A stretch of 64,000 nucleotides of DNA from Panopea generosa (lineage: Eukaryota > Mollusca > Bivalvia > Adapedonta > Hiatellidae): NCBI GenBank assembly GCA_029582155.1, contig CM055908.1, positions 24,285,257-24,349,256 on the forward strand. Reading direction: 5' to 3'. A program made the position numbers and the translations under genes. The notes beneath the pieces are model-generated. The model had not been told where the DNA came from. It saw only the letters and a program-made list of their open reading frames with translations, and ran no database searches. Every line of letters begins with the position of its first letter. Within the stretch, counting starts at the first letter, position 1. Positions 1 to 11,843 of this stretch are shown piece by piece.

Positions 1-65
1 CAACCACTCCCTTAAGGTTAACAGATTGCTTATTGATTATTATAATATATATAACATGCTCTCCG

Positions 66-290
66 TCTTCCGTGGCCTAGTGGTTAATGCATCCGCCTCG
101 GAAGCGGGAGGTCGATGGTTCGAATCCCGCTGAAAGCACTGGGATTTTTCCGATGCGACCGGTTGCTTACCCAGTTGCTAGCTAGATTGAGGAGTACCGA
201 ATGTCTAACCGCCTAACGCCTGGCAATGATACCTTTCGAGGAGTAACTGTACAGCATAAAGGTGTCTCATAAGCCCAGTGTGGCTGGCCC
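66..290 (+). repeat. tRNA-derived SINE-like element
   Basis: The head (about 67-137) reads like a tRNA: an A-box-like stretch TGGCCTAGTGGTTA near 72, an anticodon-like loop CTCGGAA closed by CCGC/GCGG, and a B box GGTTCGAATCC at 118-128. The acceptor ends do not pair and the T stem is mismatched, so this is not a working tRNA gene. The unrelated body after 137 fits a pol III SINE. The 3' limit is a guess because no poly(A) tail or target duplication is clear. Confidence 0.55.
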
Positions 291-489
291 TTTCAATAGG
301 GGTGACACTATAATAAACGACACTATAATAAACAAACACTTTACACTTTACACGGGCGTATATCGCAAATCTAAATTAGGACAAAATATCTATAATAATA
401 ATTATTGCTGTCATTTCAACTACACAATATCAGAGACCTATACAAACAGGTGCGAAAATAGCAGCTTGTTATCATAAGAAAATTATTAA

Positions 490-933
490 GTCAAGGACTT
501 GTATACAACCCCCCCCCCCCCCCCCTCCCACCCCCACCCTTCCCCCGCAACTGCATATTGCTTTAAATTTATGCTTATTTTTCTTAATTTAATCCGTTTA
601 GAAAATATTGTCTTTACTTTTGATTTTGTAAGAACATAGCCCACCGATCGGTTATTATTTCAAGAATAACTTATGTATCTGTGTTGTATATATTCTTAAT
701 TAAAGATGAAGCCTATTATGTAATTTACATAAATTATATGTTGTTCATCATGTTTTAATATTTATGTTATTCAATATTTAATATTTTTATTTTACTAAAG
801 TTAATTACGCTGTTTTCTTTTATTTTTATATTTAAATAATCTAATGATAAGTTTACCATTCATGTTGTTAAATCAGCGATTTCATTAGTTATAACAATGC
901 TCATGGAATTATATAAAGATACAAGTCCTTGAC
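490..933. repeat. possible small inverted-repeat (MITE-like) element
   Basis: The motif TCAAGGACTTGTAT near 490 recurs inverted as ATACAAGTCCTTGA near 920-933, enclosing about 440 bp of AT-rich sequence with a poly-C/CCCCA tract at 511-545. No target-site duplication is visible, so the element call is weak. Confidence 0.3.
511..548. repeat. poly-C / C-rich tract
   Basis: An uninterrupted C run is followed by CCCACCCCCACCC-type sequence. It is a simple repeat whose length in the assembly may be unreliable. Confidence 0.9.
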
Positions 934-2530
934 AATACTGCATGAAATGGTTGTGGATATTCTTCGACGTTTTCTCGAAGAAAAATGCCCGTGAAAAAAA
1001 TGATTACTTCTCCGTAGGTACGACAGTTTCTATGAATATGTTAACATCACTCGATCAGGTAAAAGTTCAGCTTTCGATCGATGTATGTTTCACTAAAATA
1101 ACAGTTATTAATTTAGTAAAAATTGTGTTTAACGGTGACTCACTGTTGGTGATTGTCTTTCTCTTAAAGCGCCAAAACCACGTCTATTTTCTATTGCCAC
1201 CAAGTGTATGTTTTAAGAGTAAAATAACACTCCCAATGTGTTTTTTTTTTGCAGGTTCAACCTTTGTTTAAACGGAGACGCGCGATTTAAAATGATTAAT
1301 AACCTTTAAACAAATGTAATTATTCGATTCCAAACAGTAACAAATGCGTAATATTTTTCTGCGTGTGAATCTCATGACCCCCACGGCAGATCCACATGCG
1401 TGGACTATCGGAAGTGCGTGTGAATCTAACGTGACACCGGTCTTATATAGCTTTCGAGTACATTCAACGATTTCCTAAACCACACGAATAATGCACATGC
1501 ATTTAATCAGTATATTTTATGTTTGTACAGAAAATGAATATAAATGCAGACATACATATAGTCATACTACCGAGAGCTTAATAATTTTACGCTGATTTTT
1601 CTTTTCATTTAAATGATATTAGTATCACGGATTTTGAGAACTAAATATTTAATTAATTGAAAGTATTAACAATATGTTAAAATGATTCGCTTAAATGTTT
1701 GACAGTTTTCATTATTTCTTTCCTATTTAATCACATGCCGCGGGTTCATTCATCTGGACGTGTTACAATCAAATATACATATCAGCAGGGTTCTTTCATG
1801 ATCGGCGTACCGATAAGGAACCAGCTGACTCGCAGATATTTGAGTTGGCAAATATACTCCAACAGCTGCTGTGGCTGGTGATATGGGCTGGATGCCTTCC
1901 TATGTTAAACAATGGAAAACTGTTTGTAATAATAGACCATTCTTAATATTATCTCATGAATATGCATATCTACACCAGAACGAGGTTAGGAGCATGTCCT
2001 ATCTTACAGCAACACTAGCGTACATAGAGATTACATGGCTACCTCGGATAATAATTGAGATATAAGTCTGACTACATCTGTTAATTTAAATTTGTTGACC
2101 GTTTAATTAATGTAAAGGTCAAAATACAATATTTAATTATTGATTTAAGTAGTTCATAATTTGAAAATTAAGTTTTTATATCATTCAGCTTATGTATTGC
2201 TATACTGGTTAAACCATATTTTATGATCTGATAACTGAATGTATTTACAAATTCTCAGAGGTGTGGGGGATGGAGGAAAGAGTCTGCTGTAAATCAATTA
2301 ATTCACATTTGACCTGTGTAAACATTCCTGAAGATTAAGGCTAATTAACACCTCTCTTTGAAAGTGATTTAGAAGGGATATAAACCGTCTGTATAATGTC
2401 AGGTTCCATGAATATTTGTGCGTTACCATGTGTACTCATATAAGTGTTCATTGTCAAGAACACAACAGAACAGTTAACCATTTTATTTCGTTCAAAGTCT
2501 TCTATTTTTTTTTTTTTTATAAAACAAAAA
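934..2530. other. AT-rich stretch, no supported gene
   Basis: Open frames of 60-109 codons occur (for example 942-1271 and 1699-1881), but they look like chance: no recognisable domain, no splice context and a composition like the surrounding sequence. No RNA gene was seen. Confidence 0.5.
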
Positions 2531-2536
2531 TAATAT

Positions 2537-2561
2537 GGGGGGGGGGGGGGGGGGGGGGGAG
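2537..2561. repeat. poly-G tract
   Basis: A G homopolymer of roughly two dozen bases, read on the other strand as a proline run inside a chance open frame. Its length is likely variable or assembly-sensitive. Confidence 0.9.
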
Positions 2562-2879
2562 GATATGACATAATAGGGGGTGTAACAGATCACAGAGAAA
2601 TAATGAAAAAAAAACATATAAAATAAAGTCAATTAACGTTTTATTTACTCATTATACATGTTCGAACTCATCTTATTACAAGTATGTCTCAAAACAATGT
2701 CTACATTTAAAAAAAGCTGATAATTTACCCCAAGTCGATAGGGGTGTAGCCATTTTCCTATGTAGTTATAGTCGTCTGCTAATCAGCTGGTAGTGTGATG
2801 AGCTCCTAACCTCGCTTGGATAATGGAATATCTGGCATGCTTATAATTTGAGAGAGGCCTATTGGGTTCGCTATGTAAA

Positions 2880-3525
2880 TATGAGGAACTCAAGAATAAA
2901 TAAAATTGTTTTTATTTTGGCTTTTAAAAAAGCCAATCGTTCATGCAAAAAATGGATTGATGATGTAGTTGATAAATTTAACGGTCTCAACCTTGATTTC
3001 TATTGAAATATTAACATACCTTTTTCAAAGAAGTTTTTATACAAGATATAACAGCGTCTTTAATGAACAGTTACAATGTAGATTGGTCAAATAGTGTGGA
3101 TTTAGTGGGCGGTCGACTAAATAATGGTCGAAATAAGCTTAAACGTATTGAATTTTTAAGTCCGATTATGGTATAAAGTCATTTTACACTTAAAACATAG
3201 AGCGGCATTTGCTAAGTTCAGATGTGGTGTAGCTCCCTTAAATATAGAAACAGGCCGATATGAAAATATACCTGAAAATTAACGTCTATGTCCATTTTGT
3301 AAAAGTGACGTTGAAACTGAAATACACGCACTATTAAAATGTAGACATTTTGTTGAAAAGCGTAAAACAATGATTGATAAAGCTACCCTTTTATGTAACG
3401 ATTTCATTGAATTATCAGATAATGAAAAAATGGCCTTTTTGTATTCCAATCAAGAAATGATTAGAATGTGTGCCAAAACCCGTTTTAATATATTACAAAA
3501 TCGAAATAGAATTTTATATAAATAA
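2880..3525 (+). mobile_element. LINE remnant, 3' end of the reverse-transcriptase ORF
   Basis: From 3199 to 3525 one frame encodes the C-terminal tail typical of invertebrate LINE reverse transcriptases: an arginine-rich RAAFAKFRCG segment, LNIETGRY, then a zinc-knuckle-like CPFCKSDVETEIHALLKC, ending in RNRILYK and a stop at 3523-3525. One in-frame stop sits between IPEN and RLCP. Upstream, 2880-3005 reads MRNSRINKIVFILAF and KWIDDVVDKF in decayed form and is probably the same ORF. No 5' part (endonuclease or RT core) is present, so this is a 5'-truncated dead copy. The clade cannot be assigned by eye. Confidence 0.7.
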
Positions 3526-6430
3526 TGTAATAATTCATTTAGATATATAAATCGTTTTAATACCATGACGAGAAGTCGGTGTTAATCAGTTCACTGTAGA
3601 TCTTATCTAGAGTGATATTCGATTTTTTAAATCATTTTTTAAGCTTTGAATAGCGGTTGCATAAGCAACTTTTTTCCTCCTCACATTGTAATCATATATA
3701 GTTTCAATAACATTTTAGACTATATGTCAAGATAAGCAACGGCCTCTCTTTTTTTACTGTGTATATAGACGTTAACACTTGTATTATTAAATAGATTGCG
3801 ATTAATATTATGCATGTTTATCAATAAACATGCAAATATATAAACGGATGTGTGATAAAATGTTAAAAACATGTTTTGACTAATTTTAATTATAGTCTCT
3901 TATAATGCTCTATATAGAATGGCATGGTTATTTGTTAGATTTAAGGATTGTTTTATATGATGTATATACTATTTATTAACCATGATGAGACTTAAATAAA
4001 GAATAAAACTAAAACAGCAATTTGACTGACACATGTGGCGATAATATGACATAACACCGCAGAGGGTCCATATTACCGAGTGCCATACAAGTAGCGGTAT
4101 AGCACATTGTGTGTTTTTCAACCTAGATGTAAATCTTTGTCATTGTATATAATATAAACATAAATAATAATTTCAGGAATTTTTTGTAAGTTTAATTGGA
4201 CTCCATTTGAAATTTTCCAAAAGTACTTCCAGGGCACTTAGTAGTTTTTTGCACCCATGTGATACGCGTATTACATAATGATATCGCATAAAAACATCAT
4301 ATCAGAAAGTTTTATGAAGCCACATTCGAACCCAATTTGAGAGAAAAAGGTTAAAATTTTAAAGCATTGGGTTCATCCCCAGTGTATTTTTCAAAATATG
4401 TTTTTGCATCTGTGTAAAACAATTACAACATAATAATACCGGGGAAAAAATAATGTCAGAAGTCAACTTCCAAGTTCCAGCGCACAGATCATAATATAAC
4501 TGTATGAATCCATGCATTGCAGATTGAATAAAAAACTAATTTTATTTGAAAATTTACAAAACGATATTATTATTCATATCATTTTGCTACCGACGAGTAA
4601 TGAGTTGGGAAAGGGTTGGTTTCATCATTTATAAATATTTTTAAGAATCAATATACAAAAAATACTCTTAATCAATCTTGTATACTGAGAAATATAGCAA
4701 AAAATATGTAAAAAAGTATATGTTAAAGTTGCATACAATGATTTGTTTTTTAGATAAGTATCTGTTTAGATTTTTGTTTCAAAATGATTGCCAACGATGA
4801 CGCTATACTTTTATTACGTGATTTATAGGATGTATGTGTGTGTGTGTGTGTGTGGTGGTGTGTGTATGTGTGTGGGAGGGGGGTATAAATAGCGAAATAT
4901 GGGTCCACCAGACTTATAATTACATGCCTAAACCAGTGATTTAATTAATTGCTTATACGTCTCTGCCTAAACCAAAGAGGACATTGAGCTTCAACATTTC
5001 AATATCGAAATGTCAAAAGAACAAACATTTTAGTTTATATATCTGTCATATTGGTCATGTATTAGTATCTCTAATTGAAACTTTAACTTTTTTTATAATA
5101 TATAAAACTTGTGACTAGTGGCGACAAACTAGTTTTCAAAATATCAGCAGACATATAATCTTTTAGGTCACTGATATCAGTAACAAAAAGTCTTAAGAAA
5201 TGTTATTTGATGGGTTTTTTTCTATCATAAATTGTTGAAAATCGAATAAATGTTACATTTGTTGTCATGTATGTCTTCGATTATATAAACTATTAACCAA
5301 TTTCGAGAGTTTTGCCATCTTTCCATACTACAAACGAAATTAAATACCTTCATGTACACATACTGCAGTTCCTTATTCCATATAATTTGCATCATGTAGA
5401 TATTATGTTATTAATTATTTTTGAGTGTCCTTTAAATCAATCAGTTTCAAAATATCGTAGAGGTGTAAAATAGTTGACACATGAAGACGAATGTAAGTAC
5501 TGTTATATACGGTATGCGATAAGGTCATCAGGCTACAAATTGGATCTAAATATAGATCAACTATAACGGTATTAATAAACAGGACAAAGTGATGAACACA
5601 TAGGCATCTGAGATGATGTTCATGTAATTACATGTAATTACAGACCTGAGCCATATATATTAATTAAATATTACAGATGCTTGTTGGTATTTCCTTTACT
5701 GACCAGACTGCAGTTTCGAATCTAAAAAAAATCAACTGCTTTAAATTATGTCATTGTCGCGAAACATTTACGGTATTACATAACATATTGTGCATATTAT
5801 TACGAATTAAATACATTCGAAACCCTCAACAAGCGCAAACGTTAAGGTCATTCATTATCATAACGGAAAATGGATTTTTGTCGTCTTCAACTGATGTGCA
5901 CAAACGACTATTTTGTCAAACAAAAATATATAAATTCCTACGTTGTACATAAAAGTAGGCCATCCAAACACAGGAAAAAAACTTTTGATGGCAAATTTGA
6001 GTAGAATTTGGCATCCATGCTTAATGTCTTCCTTGGTATGTATACAAACCTGTGACGGTGGATGCCAATCATGAAATCACCTTATAATCTCAAAATTAGG
6101 TCAAAAATGGGTAAAATTTATGAGAAATGCAAGCTTCCATTAAATAAGAACAAGCAAGTATTTTAAATCAAATGAAGTGAATACATAAACAAACCTTATG
6201 AGAAATTAAGCATATTAAAATAGAAGGAAAGAGTTTCATGAGGTCACAATAGAAGACGGACAAAACTAATAGCGGTATAGAAATAGTTAATATTCTGTGA
6301 TATTGCTCAACAAAGAAAGCTTATGATCTATAGTCGTTTTTATATACACTAGTATACTAGTTAATACGTTGTTATATAATAAGGATATTTGTTAGAATGC
6401 AGAAAGTAACTATTCGGATAGCACATATTC
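3526..6430. other. AT-rich stretch, no supported gene
   Basis: No recognisable coding region or RNA gene. A (TG)n microsatellite lies at about 4833-4876. The open frame at 5677-5952 (91 codons) resembles nothing I know. Confidence 0.5.
4833..4876. repeat. (TG)n microsatellite
   Basis: Alternating TG with a few interruptions, followed by a G-rich stretch. Confidence 0.9.
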
Positions 6431-8641
6431 CAAAAGCCTGAATCATAGTGCGACTATCAATGATTATGTATCATTGCAGTGAAGAATTGGGAAAGCCATC
6501 AAGTTAAAATCACTTCATGTTCAGAGACATTCAATAACTCAGTCTTTGTGGTAGAGTTCCTAAATCATACAACCCTAACAACTGGCAGAGGTACCAAGGA
6601 CAACTTGTGTTTCAGCACAGAATCAATTTCTACATTTCAGCTAGCATTTACAGCTTACAAAGATATGTTTAAACATTTAAATGTTTGATAGACTCTGAAG
6701 AAGTTTTCTGTCATCTTTAACAACCAGAACTTTCTGCATGTTTGAAACATCATATATCAACGCAATTGTTTGGGTTTTTCTTCAAAGGATCATACTCAGA
6801 AAATGTCAAAAGTATCCATTTGTTTGATCTAATCTTGAACATCAGACTCATTAAGATCAGTTCCAAAAGGCAGACAATCATATCTGGTGTAAATATGGTC
6901 TTCCTCTGCACCACTTTCTCCTTATAGTGACTTCTCTAACACATCCGATTGAGTTGTCAAAATGACACAGAATTTATCTCTGGCTTGGTCATTTTGTGTG
7001 ATTCCTTTTTTCCTATTGTTCATGTTACAAATGTTTTTATCCAGCTTGCTGCTTCGTCAGTGTTCAGTGATTTTGCTCCTTTTGACTATAAAAATCCTAT
7101 CTTTAAATTCCCCACACATATCCGGTGCTGTCTTTCGAAAGACTTCACATCATCTAAGTAAACAGTCTTGATTGCCGCATACAAGTTATTTCGTTTTAGA
7201 AAGGATGGCTGATCTGTTGTGATAACGGTGTTGCTTTGACCAATATGATTTGAAATTTCTTCAAATATATTGATAACAGTAGTAAATGTGTTCAGTTCAT
7301 GTAAATAGGATTGTAGTTTTGGAAGCATTCCTATAGTTGTCATTGGCAGAATATCTGGACTGCTTAATTCAGTGTAAGCTCTCCGAACGTTTGCACATCA
7401 TTTTGACTATTTTGCTAAAAATGTATTCAAATATTCCGAATATATGCTGTTTAACGTGTTTCATTATTGTTTGTGTACCTACTACTTGCATTTATGTTGT
7501 CAGGTCCATGTATTGGATATAGCCTACCATCATTGCTTTATCTAAGTGGATAGTTTTCATAGTATCAGCAGAAGTATGTTTGCCCAATTATTAAGTTCTG
7601 GTATTAGTACCCACATAATATTCTCTAGAGTTTGACTGTATTTCCCAACCACCATATTGTGCTGTTAACTATGTTTCTTTCATCTAACGTTGCTTCAACA
7701 GCACCAATAATATCACAGGACATGAACAGATCATATCCATTTTCGATATACATCCCAAGACTGTCATATGCAGTTAAGTTGCCAATTCTACTGATAATAT
7801 TTATAACAGTGTGGTTGATAGCATGAAAAAGACTGACACTCATTTCAGAACGAGCTGTCTTGTGAAGAGTATGTCCAAGGCCAACATCTTGAGATTGTGT
7901 ATGCCGTTAGATACGCCAAATACTATATCTCCTGCGCTAGTATACTTCAGCATTACCATCTAGAATAATCGTCACACCACCAAATAGCAGGTGAGATAGA
8001 GAATGAACCTTCCAGGAATTACCTTGTCTACATAATCAATGTCTATTCCTTCCCGAAGGGAGTCATGCCTATCTCACCTCTTACTCATTGAGCAGCAGTC
8101 AACACTTTCCTGTATAAGTATACTTTCATATGGTTTTAGAATACTTGAAACATTATCAGATAAATCAGTATATGACCCAAAATCAGACGAATATATGATA
8201 GTCTAATAAAATGTGCTTTGGGTCAGTAGCTTTTTTGACGTCTTCATAGAACGATCCTCATATTTGCTTGGAACAGTCTGATTCAATACCCGCTTCCTTG
8301 TAAAATAGCTACTCCAGTCGCCACCAATAATCACCAGAGCTAAATCCTCATATTTCTGTCATTACTGTATCATCTTCGATAGTATCCTCATACAAAATTT
8401 GTTTTTTAAACAGACATTTTAGAATGTATTTTACTTCGGACGCAATAAGATCATTAACAGCCGCAATACATATTCTTGAAAAATATCACTCATAAATGGT
8501 GTAACTGTTTTACATCTTCCGACTGAAATAAAATACAACAACTCGAATCAGTTTGTAATATTTTGCTAAAGTTGTTGAACGGACAGGAGCATCTTTCAAC
8601 ACTTCTTCGACACTACTAGTAGAAGGTCCAGGAGATCCCAT
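6430..8641 (-). pseudogene. decayed gene of an uncharacterised repeat-associated protein family
   Basis: Read on the minus strand, this region holds protein-like segments in a consistent order. It begins MGSPGPSTSSVEEV at 8641, passes a segment LGHTLHKTARSEMSVSLFHA near 7850, then a piece with GYDLFMSCDIIGAVEATLDE (7843-7625), and ends with TFTTVINIFEEISNHIGQ and VITTDQPSFL (about 7290-7200). From memory this order resembles large uncharacterised proteins found in many copies in corals and molluscs, with a T/K-R-S motif, a D-N/ETLD motif and a later DQ motif. I do not know their function. The copy is broken many times and is not a working gene. It may be the relic of a transposable element. 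Confidence 0.45.
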
Positions 8642-8649
8642 TTTTTTTA

Positions 8650-11150
8650 ATTGATTAATTTTGTTTTTGGAAGTGAATACACTATAACAAATTTTATGCC
8701 ATAAAAATTTTCAATCAAGTGTCACGATCAAAACTGTCATTTCTGTCATGAACTTCTATACTGGAGGTAACAAGTAATTTTCTTCGAATCTCAGATACTT
8801 TGTGTGGCATCTTTATATATGGTAGGACAAGTTTTACTAGTTTTACGTACAATAAAGGTAATTTGATTACATCATAACATAAACTCTCTTTCTTTTACAT
8901 TTACTTTTAATCTAACGTATATATATTCGTAATTGTTATTTCTCCTTGAATCGCATTTCAATTGGAAAAGAATACATGATAAAAAAATATGCACCAGTGT
9001 ATTATCGTATTGTGTAGAACATACGGACGTCCAAGCGAACACTTAACTTTTAGAGTTAATTTTAGTATTCATCTTCAAAGATATATATAATTTAAGGTTA
9101 ATAACAAATAGCAGATTTGCAATAAACAACAACAACTACTGAAATTGTCTACATTTTAAATGTACTTATTGAACCTTCAACTCGTATAAAAACAAGCAGA
9201 AAGACAAGCATGCTTCAATATCCTTTAAAAAGGTGCTCCATTGTCTTTTACACTGTTTCTTTATTAACTATAACGATCACAACTATTAAAATGTATATGA
9301 ATTCTACAGTTTGATGAGCACAGCCAATTCTGACAAGATAATCAAACTGGCAAAGTTTGTATTTGAGATGTTTAATAAAAGAACTCTTGACCTCCAATCT
9401 TAAAACAAAATTACTTTAAACATAATGACTTATTAATGAATTAAATCTCGAAATTGTGGGTAGGAACACGTAATGTGTATGATAGAATTTATTAGACTAA
9501 TTTTAATTAAACATTAAGTTGTCAAATAAATGTAAAAATATTTTTAAAAAAAAAAGACCAAAAAATGCCAACTGATTTATTTCACTCGCAAGAATGATTA
9601 TCATGCACTGTAGCGTTATAATATTATACAATGTTTTGTAACACGTATGACATGTTTGTGCCGCAGGTAACGGTTGAAGACGGTAGTGATTGAAGATAAA
9701 CACTTGGTGTAAAGTTCAGTCATTGTATTTCCATTTGTAAATTCATTAAACGTGATTATACAATATAAACATCCGTTTAATAAATAGCAATATATATACT
9801 ATAAAAATATAGGACAAAATTGCTTTAGCACCATACGTCGCGCCTAGCGACCGAAACCGCTGCACTGCTTAAGAACTACATTGTGAATGTTGAAACACGA
9901 AAACTGAAGACCGAATCTGCGACTTACTTCTTACCCATTAACTCCTATTTTATAACTAAAACGGGCTTTAATAAAATTACCATGTTTCTAGTACATGTGA
10001 TCTATAGTAACCAATTAAAAAAAGTACATCTTGGCGGGTTTTTTTTAATCTTGGCAACACTCCCCAAGTACCAAGTTTTGAATTGATAATAGCCGCTAGG
10101 ATTTATTGTAGAGCTGATGGATTTTAAACAAAACAGTTAATAAAGTTGTCATCACATGTACAATAAAGCGGATAGATTTTACTAAACGGATTAACATGTA
10201 GAAATGTACCTGGCTGATAAAACTAGTACATTAAAACATGATTTTACATAATTAATAATTATTTCTAAACTTATATAAAACGATTTCCATATAAGTTCAC
10301 TGTAAGATAGACTTAGATTTGCCGATGTAACAGTTTACTGCAATACGTACTGTCTTTGCACTATTTCTTTGTAAAACATTATAAATGACCAAAGGCAAAT
10401 ATTCTGCCTGGTAGTAAAATGACATAAACGATATCACATACAACACATGGTTAAAATTTCAATGATTTGTTCAAGTGATGTGATGATAGTGAAGCTTGTA
10501 AAAAGCTGAAAGTAAACAAACAAAAAAAACAAACAAAAAAACGAAAAAAGAACAATAACTTTTTTAATTATGAAACTTATTTCACAAAATATAATTAAGT
10601 TTCGAACACGTTTTAGTACCAAGTCATTTCATAAACTCGTATACGTATTCCAAAAATAGAGTTTACATGATCATGCTTTAACACCAGAGTCACTATTTTA
10701 CAATGATATAACTATTTAAGTAACGTACATTGTGTGGCTACGCAGGTTTACAAGAGTATCTGTGGAAACTAACTTAAAATTCTCACGTCTGAACGACGTA
10801 CAGCAAATGTTTTTATTTTACCGTCGAGATCTCAAGGCGAATAACTGTAAAAATCACCGGCAGAATGATCTAAGGGAAGTAACTCACTTAACATTTAAAA
10901 AAAAATACTTTATAGCAAAAGTTGCCGATTGCTGAAAAAAATTAATTGATTGATATAATTCGACATGCTGAAATGAGTTTGTAACTGTTTTATAAAGTTT
11001 TATTGGTGATCATGATGTAGTCTTGCCCCGAGCTGTTTATAAAATCACGTAACGTATGACAGTGCTGCGGACAATATTAGATGCCTGAATATCTACAAAG
11101 TTATTTAAATGAAACTGTGAATGAAAGTTGTGTAATAAATTTGAACACTA
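8650..11150. other. AT-rich stretch, no supported gene
   Basis: Only short chance open frames on both strands; no RNA gene, tandem array or transposon end recognised. Confidence 0.5.
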
Positions 11151-11231
11151 ATGGGTGAAAAAGGCAGGGCAGATACTGAAGGATTGCTCTATAACAAAAT
11201 CAAACAAGGCAGGACAATGGAGGATAATGAG
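11151..11231 (+). CDS. candidate upstream coding exon of the SLC23 gene
   Basis: An ATG at 11151 opens 27 codons (MGEKGRADTEGLLYNKIKQG, then RTMEDNE) ending exactly at a good 5' splice site, GTGAGT at 11232. The acceptor at 16121-16124 (TTTTCAG) starts an exon whose 24 bases before the internal ATG at 16149 are open in the matching phase. Joining the two would give a transporter of about 628 residues with a longer hydrophilic N-terminus. Phase compatibility arises by chance about one time in three, and no other support exists, so this may instead be 5'UTR or not an exon. Confidence 0.3.
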
Positions 11232-11375
11232 GTGAGTGGTATATTGCGTTTTATTGATATAATTGGTGAATCCAATATAATTATCTATGAGCGTTACAGA
11301 CAGACGGAGAATCATCGATGTCTGTGTTTACACTATCACCAACCAGAAAAAAACCCCAAACATAATCAGATCAAT

Positions 11376-11838
11376 CAGTGGCGTAGCTTGGCTGAAAATA
11401 ATGTGTAGGCACAGTTGTGGGGAGGTTCTGGGACATGCTCCTCCGAATATTTGTTTAAGCTAGACTGTCGTAGACATTTTGGCGTCTATTTTTTATGTTT
11501 TAAGGGACCTGGTTATCCTTGATATTAACCTTGAATTCACTGATTTATTACCACATAAAATGATAAAAGATGTAATGTTTTCAGGTTTGTTCTCTTTAAT
11601 CAGAGACATATGCGTGTCTATGTCTCTGCTTTAATAAAAGGGAAAATGAAGTAGCTTTCTGTCTCATGGTTTCAAGTGGCTACTATTTTCATACAATAGA
11701 TGTTACAATGTTTATAGGTAACCCCCTACGCCATAGGGTCCGATTTTTATAGCATTTTCGGAATTTTTGTGTTTTCGATTTCTCTAAAAAAAAAGTGTAG
11801 GCACGTGCCTACAGTACCTATATGAAGCTACGCCACTG
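11376..11838. mobile_element. non-autonomous DNA transposon with CAGTG/CACTG ends
   Basis: The left end CAGTGGCGTAGCTT is mirrored by the right end AAGCTACGCCACTG-like sequence, with subterminal GTAGGCAC/GTGCCTAC repeats inside. The 463-bp element is flanked by TCAAT on both sides (11371-11375 and 11839-11843), a clean 5-bp target duplication. No transposase is encoded. The termini recall hAT elements; a 5-bp rather than 8-bp duplication would fit the hAT5-type subgroup, but that is inference. Confidence 0.75.
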
Positions 11839-11843
11839 TCAAT

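Noticed and set aside
66-140. Genuine tRNA-Pro(CGG) gene
   Set aside because: The loop reads CGG and a B box is present, but the acceptor does not pair and the T stem is mismatched; better explained as a SINE head.
942-1271. 109-codon open frame as a possible gene
   Set aside because: No recognisable domain, no splice or promoter context, composition like flanking DNA.
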